Part shown: one piece after another, positions 1 to 9,406 of the stretch
Layout: each line of letters starts with the position of its first letter
Position numbering within the stretch: the first letter of the stretch is position 1
DNA from: JBCAXA01 sp038749025
GTDB lineage: Bacteria; Pseudomonadota; Gammaproteobacteria; Steroidobacterales; Woeseiaceae
Direction: 5' to 3'
Length of the DNA stretch: 64,000 nt
NCBI GenBank assembly: GCA_038749025.1
Contig: JBCDIL010000016.1
Location: 23,728-87,727 of the forward strand
Notes under the pieces: generated by a model
What the model saw: the letters and a program-made list of their open reading frames with translations, nothing else
What the model was told of the DNA's origin: nothing
Database searches by the model: none
Position numbers and translations under genes: made by a program

Positions 1-1
1 A

Positions 2-955
2 TATGAGTCGCCAGCACCAGCCTGGCTCGGCGTTCGACAAATTGACGATGTTTCGCTGTCGGATTTAGTCCCGTTTATCGATTGGATGCCGTTTTTTAAC
101 GCATGGCAGTTCCATGGTCGCTTCCCGGACATCTTGACCGATGCGGTCGTTGGCGAGGCGGCATCAGCGCTCTTTAAGGATGCGGAGGCGATGCTAGCGA
201 GCATCGTCAGTGAGAAATGGTTATCGCTGTCGGCTGTGCTTGGATTTTTCGCGGCAGAACAAGTCGATCGCGATGACATTGCCGTCTACCGTGACGCCGA
301 GCGTCGCCAACCGCTAGGGCGCTTGGCGCAGCTTCGCCAGCAACGCGCCCACCAGGGTGACCAGCCACAGCGCTGTTTAGCGGATTTCGTCGCCCCGGCC
401 GGTTCGGGTTGCAGCGATTACCTGGGCGGTTTTGCTGTTTGTGCCGGTCACGGAATCGATGCGCACGTGGCCCGCTTTGAGGCGGCGTCCGATGACTACA
501 ACAGTATCCTGCTAAAGGCATTGGCCGATCGCCTCGCCGAGGCCTATGCCGAGCTGCTGCATTACCGGGTACGAACCGAGTACTGGGGCTATGCCCCAAG
601 TGAAGCACTCAACGCAACGGCGCTCATTGCTGAGCGCTACCGCGGCATTCGGCCGGCCCCAGGGTATCCGGCTTGTCCTGATCATCGACAAAAACTCCAA
701 TTGTGGGACTGGTTGGACGTTGCGAGCAACGCAAACATTGAATTGACCGATTCGTTGGCAATGACTCCAACCGCGGCGGTGAGCGGCTTCTATTACGCCC
801 ACCCAGAGTCTTGCTATTTCCGTGTCGGCAAAGTCGATCGTGACCAAGTCATTGACTACGCACGCCGCTCTGGAGAGTCGCTTGCCGATACCGAACGGTG
901 GTTGGCGCCGGTTCTCAGCTACGACCCGGATGGTGTAAGCGCCGACGCGGCTTAG
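2..955 (+). CDS. metH: Cobalamin-dependent methionine synthase, C-terminal fragment (activation domain)
   Basis: The open frame runs in from the left edge, so this is the 3' end of a larger gene. MetH transfers the methyl group of methyltetrahydrofolate to homocysteine through cobalamin; the visible part is the AdoMet-binding reactivation domain, which repairs oxidised cob(II)alamin. The signature RPAPGYPACPDH carries the AdoMet-binding RxxxGY pattern. Other family landmarks are WQFHGRFPDIL near the start, CLADFVAP, EYWGYA, and AVSGFYYAHPESCYF before the end. The upstream homocysteine, folate and cobalamin domains lie outside the window, so a full-length or split MetH cannot be distinguished. 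bioY follows after 4 bases on the same strand. Confidence 0.93.
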   Translation, partial: YESPAPAWLGVRQIDDVSLSDLVPFIDWMPFFNAWQFHGRFPDILTDAVVGEAASALFKDAEAMLASIVSEKWLSLSAVLGFFAAEQVDRDDIAVYRDAERRQPLGRLAQLRQQRAHQGDQPQRCLADFVAPAGSGCSDYLGGFAVCAGHGIDAHVARFEAASDDYNSILLKALADRLAEAYAELLHYRVRTEYWGYAPSEALNATALIAERYRGIRPAPGYPACPDHRQKLQLWDWLDVASNANIELTDSLAMTPTAAVSGFYYAHPESCYFRVGKVDRDQVIDYARRSGESLADTERWLAPVLSYDPDGVSADAA

Positions 956-959
956 ATCG

Positions 960-1517
960 GTGCGTGTTCTACTGGCCAAGACCGCCACCGCTGTGCTTGT
1001 GGCCGTACTGATTGCGCTGGCCGCCCGGGTAAGCTTCATGCTGCCGTCCGGCGCGGTGCCGCAGTCGCTGCAGACCGTTGCCGTACTCGGTAGCGTTATG
1101 CTGACGGGTTGGGTCGGTGTTGTCGGCGTTGTGTTGTATGTCGTAATCGGCGTCGCCGGCTTGCCGATCTTTGCGGATGGCGGTGCGGGGCTTAGCTACG
1201 CATTAGGACCGTCGGCCGGCTACCTCGTTGGTTTTTGTTTGGCCGCACTGTGGCTCGTGTTCGCTGCTCGGGTCGGCATGGTTGACGCATTCATTCACAT
1301 CTTTCTCGCCGCCATCGTGGGCCACATCGTCATCTTGGTTGCGGGTGCGGCCGGCTTGTTGCGTTGGCTGGATGTGTTCGAAGCGTGGCAGCGCGGCTTC
1401 GCACCGTTCTCAACCGGTGCGGTGGCCAAGTCGCTACTACTAGCCGTGCTCGTACCGCTACTTCGATTTGGGTTTCGTCATTTCACGGACCGAACAACGG
1501 CTACCGTGTCTGACTAG
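960..1517 (+). CDS. bioY: BioY family biotin transporter (ECF S component)
   Basis: A 185-residue, very hydrophobic protein with about six membrane segments. It is the substrate-binding S component that takes up biotin, alone or with an ECF energising module. Family features visible are the early VPQSLQTVAVL stretch, the GLPIFADGGAGLSYALGPSAGYLVGF segment region (about residues 68–93), which is the most conserved part of BioY, and a late segment near the C terminus. No bioM/bioN-like ATPase or T component is adjacent. It starts with GTG four bases after the metH stop, so it is probably cotranscribed with metH. Its 3' end overlaps the convergent ppiB by 4 bases. Imported biotin would serve the pyruvate carboxylase encoded further along. 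Confidence 0.9.
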   Translation: MRVLLAKTATAVLVAVLIALAARVSFMLPSGAVPQSLQTVAVLGSVMLTGWVGVVGVVLYVVIGVAGLPIFADGGAGLSYALGPSAGYLVGFCLAALWLVFAARVGMVDAFIHIFLAAIVGHIVILVAGAAGLLRWLDVFEAWQRGFAPFSTGAVAKSLLLAVLVPLLRFGFRHFTDRTTATVSD

Positions 1518-1996
1518 TCGACGGTGCTACTCTCGATCGTGATTGGCTCTACCGGTACGTCTTGATGTCCGGCGTGGTTGCCGGTCGCGACACCCGCCAT
1601 TTGATCAACGATGTCCATACCATTCGTCACCCGTCCGAACACCGCGTAGCCAAAGTCGCGACCGCCATGGTCTAAAAAGCCATTGTCGACGAGGTTAATA
1701 AAGAACTGCGCCGTTGCGCTGTGTATTTCATTCGTCCGCGCCATGGCGAGTGTGCCGCGTTGATTCCGAAGGCCGTTGTCGGCTTCGTTCTTAATGGGGT
1801 CGCGGGTCGCTTTTTGCGTCATGTCGGCAGCGAATCCGCCACCTTGCACCATAAAGTTTGGTATGACGCGATGAAAAATCGTGCCATCGTAAAAACCGTC
1901 GGTAACGTATTGGCGAAAGTTCTCGCTACTGATCGGTGCTTCGTCATCGAACAACTCAATCGTGAGTGCGCCTAGCGTTGTGTTTAAAGTGATCAT
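1514..1996 (-). CDS. ppiB: Cyclophilin-type peptidyl-prolyl cis-trans isomerase, cytoplasmic (PpiB-like)
   Basis: A 160-residue single-domain cyclophilin that isomerises X-Pro bonds during protein folding. The active-site segment FHRVIPNFMVQGG (residues 41–53) supplies the catalytic Arg43, Phe48 and Gln51, and AQFFINLVDN (96–105) forms the other wall of the pocket. There is no signal peptide, so the protein should be cytoplasmic like E. coli PpiB rather than periplasmic PpiA. Its start overlaps the prmC stop by 4 bases (ATGA), indicating translational coupling behind prmC. Confidence 0.94.
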   Translation of the reverse strand: MITLNTTLGALTIELFDDEAPISSENFRQYVTDGFYDGTIFHRVIPNFMVQGGGFAADMTQKATRDPIKNEADNGLRNQRGTLAMARTNEIHSATAQFFINLVDNGFLDHGGRDFGYAVFGRVTNGMDIVDQMAGVATGNHAGHQDVPVEPITIESSTVD

Positions 1997-2847
1997 TGTG
2001 CAGACGACTCCGTCGTTAGTTCAGAAAAACGATCCAGTCCGGCCAAATCGCGGTGGCAGCCTAGCACAACACAGCCGTGGGCTTTCGCAATAACGCCGAT
2101 GGCATAGGCCTGGTCATGACCGTGTTCGATTAACAGCCGTCCGCCGGGGTAAAGGGCATCACCGATACCAGCGACGATCGCTTGGACCGCGTCGAGGCCA
2201 TCGTTACCTGCGACCAACGCGCCCAGCGGTTCAAAGCCGAGAGCTGGGTCATTCAGGTAGGGGCTACCCGCTGCAACGTATGGCGGGTTCGAGACCACAA
2301 AATCGAAACGCTGTCCCGGAACCGGCGCGAACCAGCTGCCGCTTCGGAACTCAATATTGCTGGCCTTAAGCTGTTGGCCGTTGAGTTTCGCGACGTCGAG
2401 TGCGGCATCGCTGACGTCAGTGGCAACGACGACGGCGTTGGGCCGCGCCAAGGCGATAGAAATGCCGATAACGCCGCTGCCGGTACCCAGATCGAGCAGC
2501 TGGAACGGTTGATCAGGCTCAGTTAGCTCGAGAACGCGCTCGACCAATAATTCGGTCTCGGGACGCGGAATCAGCGTCGCGTCGTTAACCCGAAAGCGGT
2601 GCTCGTAAAAGTCTCGTTCACCGGTAAGGTAGGCAAGAGGCTCGCCGCGCAGCCGACGGGCCAGTAGGGTTGCGAACGCTTTTTCTTGGACCGGCGCTAG
2701 AATTCGCTCGGGATGGGTAAATAGCCAAACACGATCTCGGCCAATAACGTGTGCTAGCAGTAATTCGGCGTCGAGCGCTGCGCTATCACTGGCGCTTGCA
2801 AGTTGGCGGGCAGCGAGACGTGTTGCTTGGTTCAAAGTCGCCGTCAT
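1993..2847 (-). CDS. prmC: Peptide chain release factor N5-glutamine methyltransferase
   Basis: PrmC (HemK) methylates the glutamine of the GGQ motif of release factors RF1 and RF2 using SAM. Visible in order: a helical N-terminal release-factor-binding domain (about 1–80), LIPRPETELLVE (92–103), the SAM-binding GTGSG (121–125) and the catalytic NPPY (187–190). The open frame extends to 2931, but that would leave only 4 bases to the divergent CBS gene. The ATG at 2847 gives the usual family N terminus (284 residues) and leaves room for a promoter, so I chose it. Most relatives keep prmC directly behind prfA; here prfA lies about 6.6 kb away. Confidence 0.93.
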   Translation of the reverse strand: MTATLNQATRLAARQLASASDSAALDAELLLAHVIGRDRVWLFTHPERILAPVQEKAFATLLARRLRGEPLAYLTGERDFYEHRFRVNDATLIPRPETELLVERVLELTEPDQPFQLLDLGTGSGVIGISIALARPNAVVVATDVSDAALDVAKLNGQQLKASNIEFRSGSWFAPVPGQRFDFVVSNPPYVAAGSPYLNDPALGFEPLGALVAGNDGLDAVQAIVAGIGDALYPGGRLLIEHGHDQAYAIGVIAKAHGCVVLGCHRDLAGLDRFSELTTESSAQ

Positions 2848-2935
2848 TGACGCGGGCTGGTTTCGGATTCCACCTCCCGATTCTACCGGGATAGCGTAGA
2901 CTTGGCGCCACGAAATCGTCAGCTGCGTCATTGAT

Positions 2936-4321
2936 ATGCAAGTCTACGGCAACATTCTCGACATGGTCGGCCGCACACCGATGTTGGAGGTGAGCCGGCT
3001 CGATACCGGGCCGTGCCAGTTGTTCCTCAAGCTGGAGCTCATGAACCCGGGCGGCTCGATTAAAGACCGGATCGCCATGTCGATGATCGACGAAGCGGAA
3101 CGGCGCGGTGATCTCAAGCCTGGCGCAACGATCGTCGAGGCGACCGCTGGCAATACCGGCCTTGGACTGGCCTTGGTTGCCCGCCAGCGTGGCTACCATC
3201 TGGTTCTCGTCATCCCGGACAAGATGAGTCAGGAAAAAATATTCAATCTTCGTGCAATGGGTGCCGAGGTGGTTCTGACTCGGTCGGACGTCGCGAAGGG
3301 TCATCCTGCGTACTACCAAGACCTAGGCCAGCGGCTGGCTGACGAATCGGGTGGTTATTTCATCAATCAATTCGCGAATCCAGACAACCCTCTCGCCCAT
3401 GAGCGGACGACCGCCCCCGAGATCGATGAGCAAATGGGCGGCGACCTCGATGCCATTGTTGTTGGTGTTGGTTCGAGCGGCACGATTACCGGGCTGTCGC
3501 GGTTTTTCGCACAGAAGTCAAAGCCGGTTGATCTGGTTCTCGCTGATCCTGAGGGTTCTGTACTCGCCGATTACATTGCGACGGGTAACCTCGGCACAAA
3601 AGGTAGTTGGCTGGTCGAAGGTATCGGCGAAGACTTCATCCCAGATATTGCCGATTTTTCCGGAGTCGCGAAGGCCTACACAATTACCGATCGTGAATCA
3701 TTTTCGGCGGCACGAGAGTTGCTAAAGCAAGAGGGGTTGCTGGCGGGGTCCTCGTCGGGCACGTTATTGGCGGCAGCGCTTAAGTACTGCCGCGAACAAA
3801 CGTCGCCGAAGCGCGTGGTTGCGTTCGCCTGCGATACCGGCAACAAGTACCTGTCAAAGCTCTACAACGACTACTGGCTCGAAGACCAAGGCTTGGTCGA
3901 GGCGGACACGACCGGTGACCTGACCGATTTAATCGGTCGACGCCACGATAAGGCCGCCACGATTACCGTGGGTCCAGACGATGTCTTAACGACCGCGCAC
4001 AATCGCTTACGCAATGCGGGGATTTCGCAATTACCGGTTATGGACGACGGTGCGCTTGTCGGTGTATTGACCGAAGATGACATTATCCGCTACGCATTCG
4101 GTCATCCCGAACTGCTCAACTCGCCCGTGCGCGACGCTATGCAGGAAACTTTCGTGCGGTTGCAACATGACGAGTCGATCAACAACCTCGTCGCATTGCT
4201 GCAGGTGCGGACCTGTGCGGCCATTTTGAGCGGCGATACGTTCCTCGGTTTGGTCACACGCGCCGACGTTCTCAATCATCTTCGCAAACAGATGACCGGT
4301 GCCGCTGTGCCGGTGCCATAG
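2936..4321 (+). CDS. Cystathionine beta-synthase with C-terminal CBS-domain pair
   Basis: A 461-residue PLP enzyme of fold type II that condenses homocysteine with serine to cystathionine, the first step of reverse transsulfuration. The Schiff-base lysine is Lys43 in NPGGSIKDR. TAGNTG (71–76) binds the substrate carboxylate, and GVGSSGTITG (178–187) holds the PLP phosphate. The region after about residue 335 carries two CBS motifs, a regulatory module that binds adenosyl ligands in some relatives. The N-terminal haem-binding extension of vertebrate enzymes is absent. The next gene, a gamma-lyase, starts 16 bases downstream, which supports CBS over a plain cysteine synthase; an O-acetylserine-dependent activity cannot be excluded. 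Confidence 0.88.
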   Translation: MQVYGNILDMVGRTPMLEVSRLDTGPCQLFLKLELMNPGGSIKDRIAMSMIDEAERRGDLKPGATIVEATAGNTGLGLALVARQRGYHLVLVIPDKMSQEKIFNLRAMGAEVVLTRSDVAKGHPAYYQDLGQRLADESGGYFINQFANPDNPLAHERTTAPEIDEQMGGDLDAIVVGVGSSGTITGLSRFFAQKSKPVDLVLADPEGSVLADYIATGNLGTKGSWLVEGIGEDFIPDIADFSGVAKAYTITDRESFSAARELLKQEGLLAGSSSGTLLAAALKYCREQTSPKRVVAFACDTGNKYLSKLYNDYWLEDQGLVEADTTGDLTDLIGRRHDKAATITVGPDDVLTTAHNRLRNAGISQLPVMDDGALVGVLTEDDIIRYAFGHPELLNSPVRDAMQETFVRLQHDESINNLVALLQVRTCAAILSGDTFLGLVTRADVLNHLRKQMTGAAVPVP

Positions 4322-4337
4322 CCCAATCAGGATACCC

Positions 4338-5492
4338 ATGAGTCAACGTAAGCTACGCTTTGCCAGCCAGGCCATTCATGGCGGGCAGGCACCCGATCCG
4401 AGCACCGGCGCGATCATGCCGCCGATTTATCAGACGTCCACCTACGTGCAGTCGAGCCCCGGTGTTCACCAAGGGTTTGAGTACTCGCGAACGCACAACC
4501 CAACCCGCTTCGCGTGGGAGCGTTGTATAGCGGTATTGGAGAGCGGCAGCCGCGGTTTCGCGTTTGCCTCCGGCATGGCGGCCATTGCGACCATTCTTGA
4601 GATGTTTGATGCCGGTTCGCACATCGTCGCCGGTGATGACTTGTACGGTGGTACCGTTCGGCTGTTCGACCGGGTTCGTGCCCGTACGGCTAACCTTGAG
4701 TTCGATTACGTCGATACGACCGATCTGGATGCGGTTCGCGCGGCGCTCACGCCAACGACCAAGTTGGTGTGGGTCGAAACGCCTAGCAACCCGTTGCTCA
4801 AACTGACCGATATCGCCGCGGTAGCCGAGCTTGCCCGCGCGGTTGGCGCGTTACTTGTCGTCGATAACACGTTTGCTACGCCGTGGGGGCAGCAGCCGTT
4901 AACGCTCGGTGCCGATATCGTTATGCATTCGGCCACAAAGTTCCTCAACGGCCATTCCGACATGGTGGGCGGCATCGCCGTGACAGCCAGCGACGAGATC
5001 GGCGAAACGCTAGCGTTTTTGCAAAACTCGGCCGGCGGCGTTGCCGGTCCGTTCGATAGCTTTCTGGCCTTACGTGGCGTGAAAACGCTCGACATACGGA
5101 TGCAGCGCCACAACGCGAGCGCACACACCATCGCTGAATGGTTAAGCAACGATGCCCGTGTCGAGTCTGTGCTGTACCCGGGATTGCCGAGCCATCCGCA
5201 GCACGAGCTCGCGCAATCGCAAATGCAAGGTGGCGGCGGAATTGTCACGTTTTTCATTCGCGGTGGCCTCGACGAGGCGCGACGCTTTCTTGAACGGTGC
5301 CAAGTCTTCGCACTGGCCGAAAGCCTCGGCGGCGTTGAGAGTCTCGTCGACCACCCAGCGATCATGACGCATGCGTCGGTACCGGCCGAGAAGCGCGCGG
5401 CGATTGGCTTGACCGACACGCTGATTCGGCTGTCGGTTGGCATTGAAGATGTGGCTGACTTAATCGACGATTTGGATAACGCGCTCGGCTAA
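4338..5492 (+). CDS. Cystathionine gamma-lyase (Cys/Met metabolism PLP enzyme)
   Basis: A 384-residue fold-type-I PLP enzyme. The PLP lysine is Lys201 in HSATKFLNGHSDMVGG, the YSRTHNPTR stretch (49–57) binds phosphate across the dimer, and SGMAA (78–82) plus VVDNTFATP (174–182) are family motifs. It would cleave cystathionine to cysteine, 2-oxobutyrate and ammonia. The sequence alone does not separate gamma-lyase from cystathionine gamma-synthase; adjacency to a cystathionine beta-synthase favours the lyase. The ATG at 4338 has AGGA eight bases upstream and gives the normal N terminus, so the in-frame extension to 4299 is not used. It is in an operon with the preceding gene. Confidence 0.87.
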   Translation: MSQRKLRFASQAIHGGQAPDPSTGAIMPPIYQTSTYVQSSPGVHQGFEYSRTHNPTRFAWERCIAVLESGSRGFAFASGMAAIATILEMFDAGSHIVAGDDLYGGTVRLFDRVRARTANLEFDYVDTTDLDAVRAALTPTTKLVWVETPSNPLLKLTDIAAVAELARAVGALLVVDNTFATPWGQQPLTLGADIVMHSATKFLNGHSDMVGGIAVTASDEIGETLAFLQNSAGGVAGPFDSFLALRGVKTLDIRMQRHNASAHTIAEWLSNDARVESVLYPGLPSHPQHELAQSQMQGGGGIVTFFIRGGLDEARRFLERCQVFALAESLGGVESLVDHPAIMTHASVPAEKRAAIGLTDTLIRLSVGIEDVADLIDDLDNALG

Positions 5493-5574
5493 TCCATCGA
5501 CGGCAGGCGTTGTCTACCGATTGCGGCTGCGACGCTAAGCCGCCGGTGTGATTGCCGCGCGGGCGGGTTCGTTG

Positions 5575-6570
5575 TCAGCGCGGCGACATACCTGCCGCCC
5601 GATAAATGGCATCGATCGCTACCATGTTTGCGACGGCGTCGGCACCGCCGGTCACAGGTGTCGCACGGCCCGCAATCACATCCAGAACATGTGTCAGTTG
5701 ATGCCAGTACGTCGACTGTCCGTCGACCGACGTCGAGGTCATCTCGCCGTCGACGGTGATGACGAGCGAATGGCCATCGTGCGGCGCGAGGGGGTTCGTG
5801 ACGACGATTGAGCCACGGTCAGCCACGATGCGAAGCTCAGCGGCAAAGGCTTTGTCGATTGCCATCGAGCAGGCGATCTCCGCTGTAACGCCGGCAAAGT
5901 CGAGCGCTGCGCGCATCTCGAGATCGATGCCCGGCCGTTCCTGGACGGCGTTCGCGGTAACCACCGTAGGTTCGCCGCCCATGATGGTGCGAACCCAGTG
6001 TACGGGGTAACAACCCAGATCCATCAGCGCACCGCCACCGACGCTCAGCGTGTGTCGCAGCTCCCCCTCGACATAAGGAATGGCGACGTCAAACCGCGCC
6101 TTTAGCGATCGTATTTCGCCGATACGGCCACTTGCCACCGTTGCTAGCACGTGCTCGAACAACGGGTGGTAGCGGTAATGAAACGCCTCAATCAATTCGC
6201 CGGCAGACGTCTCGGCCGCCGCCAGCATCGCGCGCGCTTCCACCGCATTCATCGCGAACGGCTTTTCACAAAGGACATGCTTGCCGTTTGCGAGCGCCTG
6301 TTGTGACCAATGGCAATGACCGGAAGGCGGCAACGCGTTGTAAACGAGATCAACGGCGTCGCTTGATACCAATGCGTCGTAGTCAGCTTCGACAACCGGG
6401 ATGCCGTGCTCGCTCGCGTAGCGACGCGCTTTCTCAGCGGAGCTGGCGGCGATTCGTGTTACCTCGACACCATCGATGTATTGCGCCGGTTCGATGATCG
6501 CACCCCGTGCGATCCGCGACGCACCGAGTAGGCCGATACGAATCGGACTATTGGGTGGCTGCGATCTCAT
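5575..6570 (-). CDS. Gfo/Idh/MocA family NAD(P)-dependent oxidoreductase
   Basis: About 331 residues. An N-terminal Rossmann segment, RIGLLGASRIARGAI, binds NAD(P), and the family motif CEKPFAMN carries the conserved EKP. The C-terminal alpha/beta substrate domain contains GGGALMDLGCYPVHW. Members oxidise or reduce sugars, inositols and related polyols; the substrate here is unknown. The ATG at 6570 is preferred over the one at 6600 because the Rossmann strand then starts close to the N terminus. It overlaps the 3' end of the DUF885 gene by 23 bases, so the two are likely cotranscribed. Confidence 0.85.
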   Translation of the reverse strand: MRSQPPNSPIRIGLLGASRIARGAIIEPAQYIDGVEVTRIAASSAEKARRYASEHGIPVVEADYDALVSSDAVDLVYNALPPSGHCHWSQQALANGKHVLCEKPFAMNAVEARAMLAAAETSAGELIEAFHYRYHPLFEHVLATVASGRIGEIRSLKARFDVAIPYVEGELRHTLSVGGGALMDLGCYPVHWVRTIMGGEPTVVTANAVQERPGIDLEMRAALDFAGVTAEIACSMAIDKAFAAELRIVADRGSIVVTNPLAPHDGHSLVITVDGEMTSTSVDGQSTYWHQLTHVLDVIAGRATPVTGGADAVANMVAIDAIYRAAGMSPR

Positions 6571-8335
6571 CCACTTGCCGTTCGATATCGGCGCGTACAC
6601 GTGTCTCGAGTAAGTTCAATGGCAACGCGCCCCGCAGCAATACTTGATCGTGGAACGTCGGTAAGTCGAAGGCGTCGCCGAGTGTCGCTTCGGCGTGACG
6701 ACGTAGTTCCCAAATCTTGAGTTCGCCAAGTTTGTACGCCAGGGCTTGCCCGGGCCATGAGATGTAACGGTCTACTTCGGCCCGGACATTCGCGCGTGAC
6801 AGCGACGTGTTGCTCGCCAGAAACTCATTCGCTTGCTCACGACTCCAGCCCATCGCGTGGATGCCGGTATCGATAACCAAACGGCACGCACGCCACATTT
6901 CATAGCTGAGACGACCGAAGTGGGAGTACGCATTGTCGTAAAGACCCATCTCGACGCCGAGTTTCTCTGTGTACAACGCCCAGCCTTCGCCAAACGCACT
7001 GAAATACAGGCGCTGGCGGAAGTCAGGTAAATCGGCGAGCTCTTGGGCCAACGCAATTTGGAAGTGATGGCCTGGAACGGCTTCGTGCAGTGTTAGCGCG
7101 GTAAGCTCGTACAGCGGTCGTTGGTCGAGGGCGTAGGTGTTTACCCAGTAGGCGCCGCCTGTGGTGCCGCCCGCTTTCGCCGAGTTGTACGAGGCGGTCG
7201 TGTAGTTCGGTGCAATCGCGTCGGGTACCGGGACGACGCCGTACGGCAGCCGTGGCAGCGTGTTGAAAAACCCCGGTAGTACATAGTCGATTCGCTTTGA
7301 AATGAAAGCCGCTTCCTTCAGCAGCTCTGTCGCCGTGCGTGCGTAGAACTGCTCGTCGGTTCGCAAAAATTCGGTAAATTCAGAAAAGCTGCCCTCGAAA
7401 CCGGAATCGGCGATGACCTCGTCCATTTCAGCGCGAATACGTGCCACTTCGTCGAGGCCAATGCGGTGGATGTCCGCTGGCGTGAGGTCGGTCCGTGTCG
7501 CATAGCGGCGAATCTGAAACGTGTAGTAATCGTCGCCATCCGGTAACTCGGTCGCGCCTAAGGTCTCGGTAGCCGCGTCTAAGTAGTCTCCCTCCAGAAA
7601 ATCGGCCAGTGCCGTTAGTGCAGCGTAAGCGCCATCACGAATGGCAGCGGCTGCGTCGGCGCGTAGTTGCGCTTGTTCCGCTGCCGGTATCGAGTCGGGC
7701 AAAGCAATGAAGGGTCGGTACAGTGAATGCTCTTCCGCGCTCGCCTTGACCTGCGCGCGTACCGTCGGGGCAATGCCTTCAATGACGATGCGCGGCAGCA
7801 CGAACCCGTCATCGATGCCGCGCCGCATGTTCGTAATGTTCTCGCTAAAGTAACGCGGGAAATCATTAATCCGGGCTATATAGTCCTCGTAGTCGGCGAC
7901 ACCGGTAAACCGAATGCCACGACTGGCGCTAAGCGCACCGGTAAAGAAACCGGAGAAGCTATTGAACGGAATACGTTCGAGGCTGAGTTCTTTCGACCGA
8001 ATACTCTCTTCCAAAACCCAGACCAACAAGTCACGGTTAATCGACGAGTCGCTGTCGAACATAGCGGTATCGAGATCGCGTGCGCGCGCCAAGAAATCAC
8101 GTTCTGCTGCAAGGCGGCGCGCTTTGTCATTCGGCGTAATACTGGGCAGGCGATTATTGCCAGACTTATCGCCGACACTCGTCGCCAGTATGGGGCTTTC
8201 GTTGACGCGGTAGTCCCAGTAGTCGACGAGGAGCGCGTCGAGGCCGCTGTCGTTCGCGCTAGCTGTCGTGCCGAAGAGGCAACAAGCAACTACTGGCAAT
8301 AAGGATAATGAACGTTGGCGTAGGCTTGTACGCAT
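6548..8335 (-). CDS. Exported DUF885 family protein, putative zinc peptidase-like
   Basis: A 595-residue protein with a typical signal peptide (basic start, hydrophobic core, cleavage near ASA|ND around residue 27), so it is periplasmic or envelope-associated. The DUF885 hallmark HEAVPGHH (417–424) resembles the HExxH zinc-peptidase motif, and EGWALYTEKLG (450–460) could give the third ligand. The family is often annotated as a putative lipoprotein, but no lipobox cysteine fits here. A role in peptide turnover is inferred from the motifs; no substrate can be named. It lies downstream of hemA, prfA and the cysK-like gene on the same strand. Confidence 0.85.
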   Translation of the reverse strand: MRTSLRQRSLSLLPVVACCLFGTTASANDSGLDALLVDYWDYRVNESPILATSVGDKSGNNRLPSITPNDKARRLAAERDFLARARDLDTAMFDSDSSINRDLLVWVLEESIRSKELSLERIPFNSFSGFFTGALSASRGIRFTGVADYEDYIARINDFPRYFSENITNMRRGIDDGFVLPRIVIEGIAPTVRAQVKASAEEHSLYRPFIALPDSIPAAEQAQLRADAAAAIRDGAYAALTALADFLEGDYLDAATETLGATELPDGDDYYTFQIRRYATRTDLTPADIHRIGLDEVARIRAEMDEVIADSGFEGSFSEFTEFLRTDEQFYARTATELLKEAAFISKRIDYVLPGFFNTLPRLPYGVVPVPDAIAPNYTTASYNSAKAGGTTGGAYWVNTYALDQRPLYELTALTLHEAVPGHHFQIALAQELADLPDFRQRLYFSAFGEGWALYTEKLGVEMGLYDNAYSHFGRLSYEMWRACRLVIDTGIHAMGWSREQANEFLASNTSLSRANVRAEVDRYISWPGQALAYKLGELKIWELRRHAEATLGDAFDLPTFHDQVLLRGALPLNLLETRVRADIERQVDEIAATQ

Positions 8336-8407
8336 GGGGCATTCATCGCAGCGACTATCGTGGGTAACAGTGTGACCGGGTAGGCGGCCCCACTCAAGCG
8401 GCGCCTA

Positions 8408-9406
8408 CTAGGTCAACATAGGTTGTTCAATACCTTTGCTTCGCAAAAACTCGGTGTTAAACAAGCGCTCTGCGTAGCGTTGCCCCGAGTCGCAAAGAAT
8501 CGTCACGATCGTGTGGCCCCCCCCGAGTTCGCGCGCGAGCCGTACAGCGGCGGCCACGTTAAGCCCGCTGGAGCCGCCGAGTACGAGCCCTTCATCACGA
8601 ATCAACGCGTAGGTCATATCGATCGCCGCCTGATCGTCAATACGGTAGCTGATGTCGATCGGGGTGTCGGCGAGATTGTCGGTAATGCGTGAGTTGCCGA
8701 TGCCTTCGGTGATCGAGCTACCGCAGATGTCGATCGTGCCCGTGGCAAAGTAAGCATGCAGTCCGGAGCCGCCCGGGTCGGCCAGCCCGATTTTTACCGT
8801 CGCGTTGTGCGCGCGAAGGGCTCTGGCAACGCCACCCAACGTGCCGCCCGTGCCAGCGGCGCAAATGAACGCGTCGACACCGCCATCGGTAGCGGCGATG
8901 ATTTCAGCGCCGGTGGTTTGTTCATGGTAGCGGCGGTTGGCCGTGTTATCGAACTGGTTCGGCCAAAATGCCGAGCCGGGTGAATCGGCGTTCATCGCCT
9001 CGGCAATCCGACGGGATTCGTGGACGAAATGCGCAGGGTTTCGAAACGGCACGGCCGGTATCTGCTTCACCTCGGCACCGTAGCTCTTAAGGGTGGCTAC
9101 TTTTTCCGGACTTTGCGTGTTCGGCATGACAATCACTGTTCGCAGGCCGAGCGCGCGCCCCACGACCGCCAAGCCGATGCCGGTATTGCCGGCCGTCCCT
9201 TCGACGATCGTCGTGCCCGGCGCTAGTGATTCGCCCTCGTTAGCGGCCAGCAGCATACCGAGGGCAGCACGATCTTTGACCGATCCGCCCGGATTCAGAA
9301 ACTCCGCTTTCCCTAGGATCTCGCAGCCGGTTTCGTCGGAGATGCGGCGTAGACGTATGAGCGGTGTATTACCGATGCAGTCGAGGACGCTAGCCGCGAC
9401 GGTCAC
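8408..9406 (-). CDS. Cysteine synthase family PLP enzyme (CysK-like)
   Basis: A 332-residue fold-type-II PLP enzyme. The lysine is Lys44 in NPGGSVKDR, followed by EGTAGNTGIGLAVV for substrate binding and AAGTGGTLGG for the PLP phosphate; LGGSSGLN lies near the C terminus. It would form cysteine from O-acetylserine and sulfide. It lacks CBS domains and is a second, distinct member of the family beside the CBS at 2936. The GTG start at 9406 overlaps the prfA TGA (GTGA), indicating translational coupling to prfA in the position where prmC normally sits. A cystathionine beta-synthase or serine-sulfhydrylase activity is an alternative. Confidence 0.85.
   Translation of the reverse strand: MTVAASVLDCIGNTPLIRLRRISDETGCEILGKAEFLNPGGSVKDRAALGMLLAANEGESLAPGTTIVEGTAGNTGIGLAVVGRALGLRTVIVMPNTQSPEKVATLKSYGAEVKQIPAVPFRNPAHFVHESRRIAEAMNADSPGSAFWPNQFDNTANRRYHEQTTGAEIIAATDGGVDAFICAAGTGGTLGGVARALRAHNATVKIGLADPGGSGLHAYFATGTIDICGSSITEGIGNSRITDNLADTPIDISYRIDDQAAIDMTYALIRDEGLVLGGSSGLNVAAAVRLARELGGGHTIVTILCDSGQRYAERLFNTEFLRSKGIEQPMLT

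Noticed and set aside
8380..8408. GTAGGCG…CGCCTAC inverted repeat at the end of the CysK-like gene as a terminator
   Set aside because: It overlaps the stop codon and has no T-run on the minus strand.
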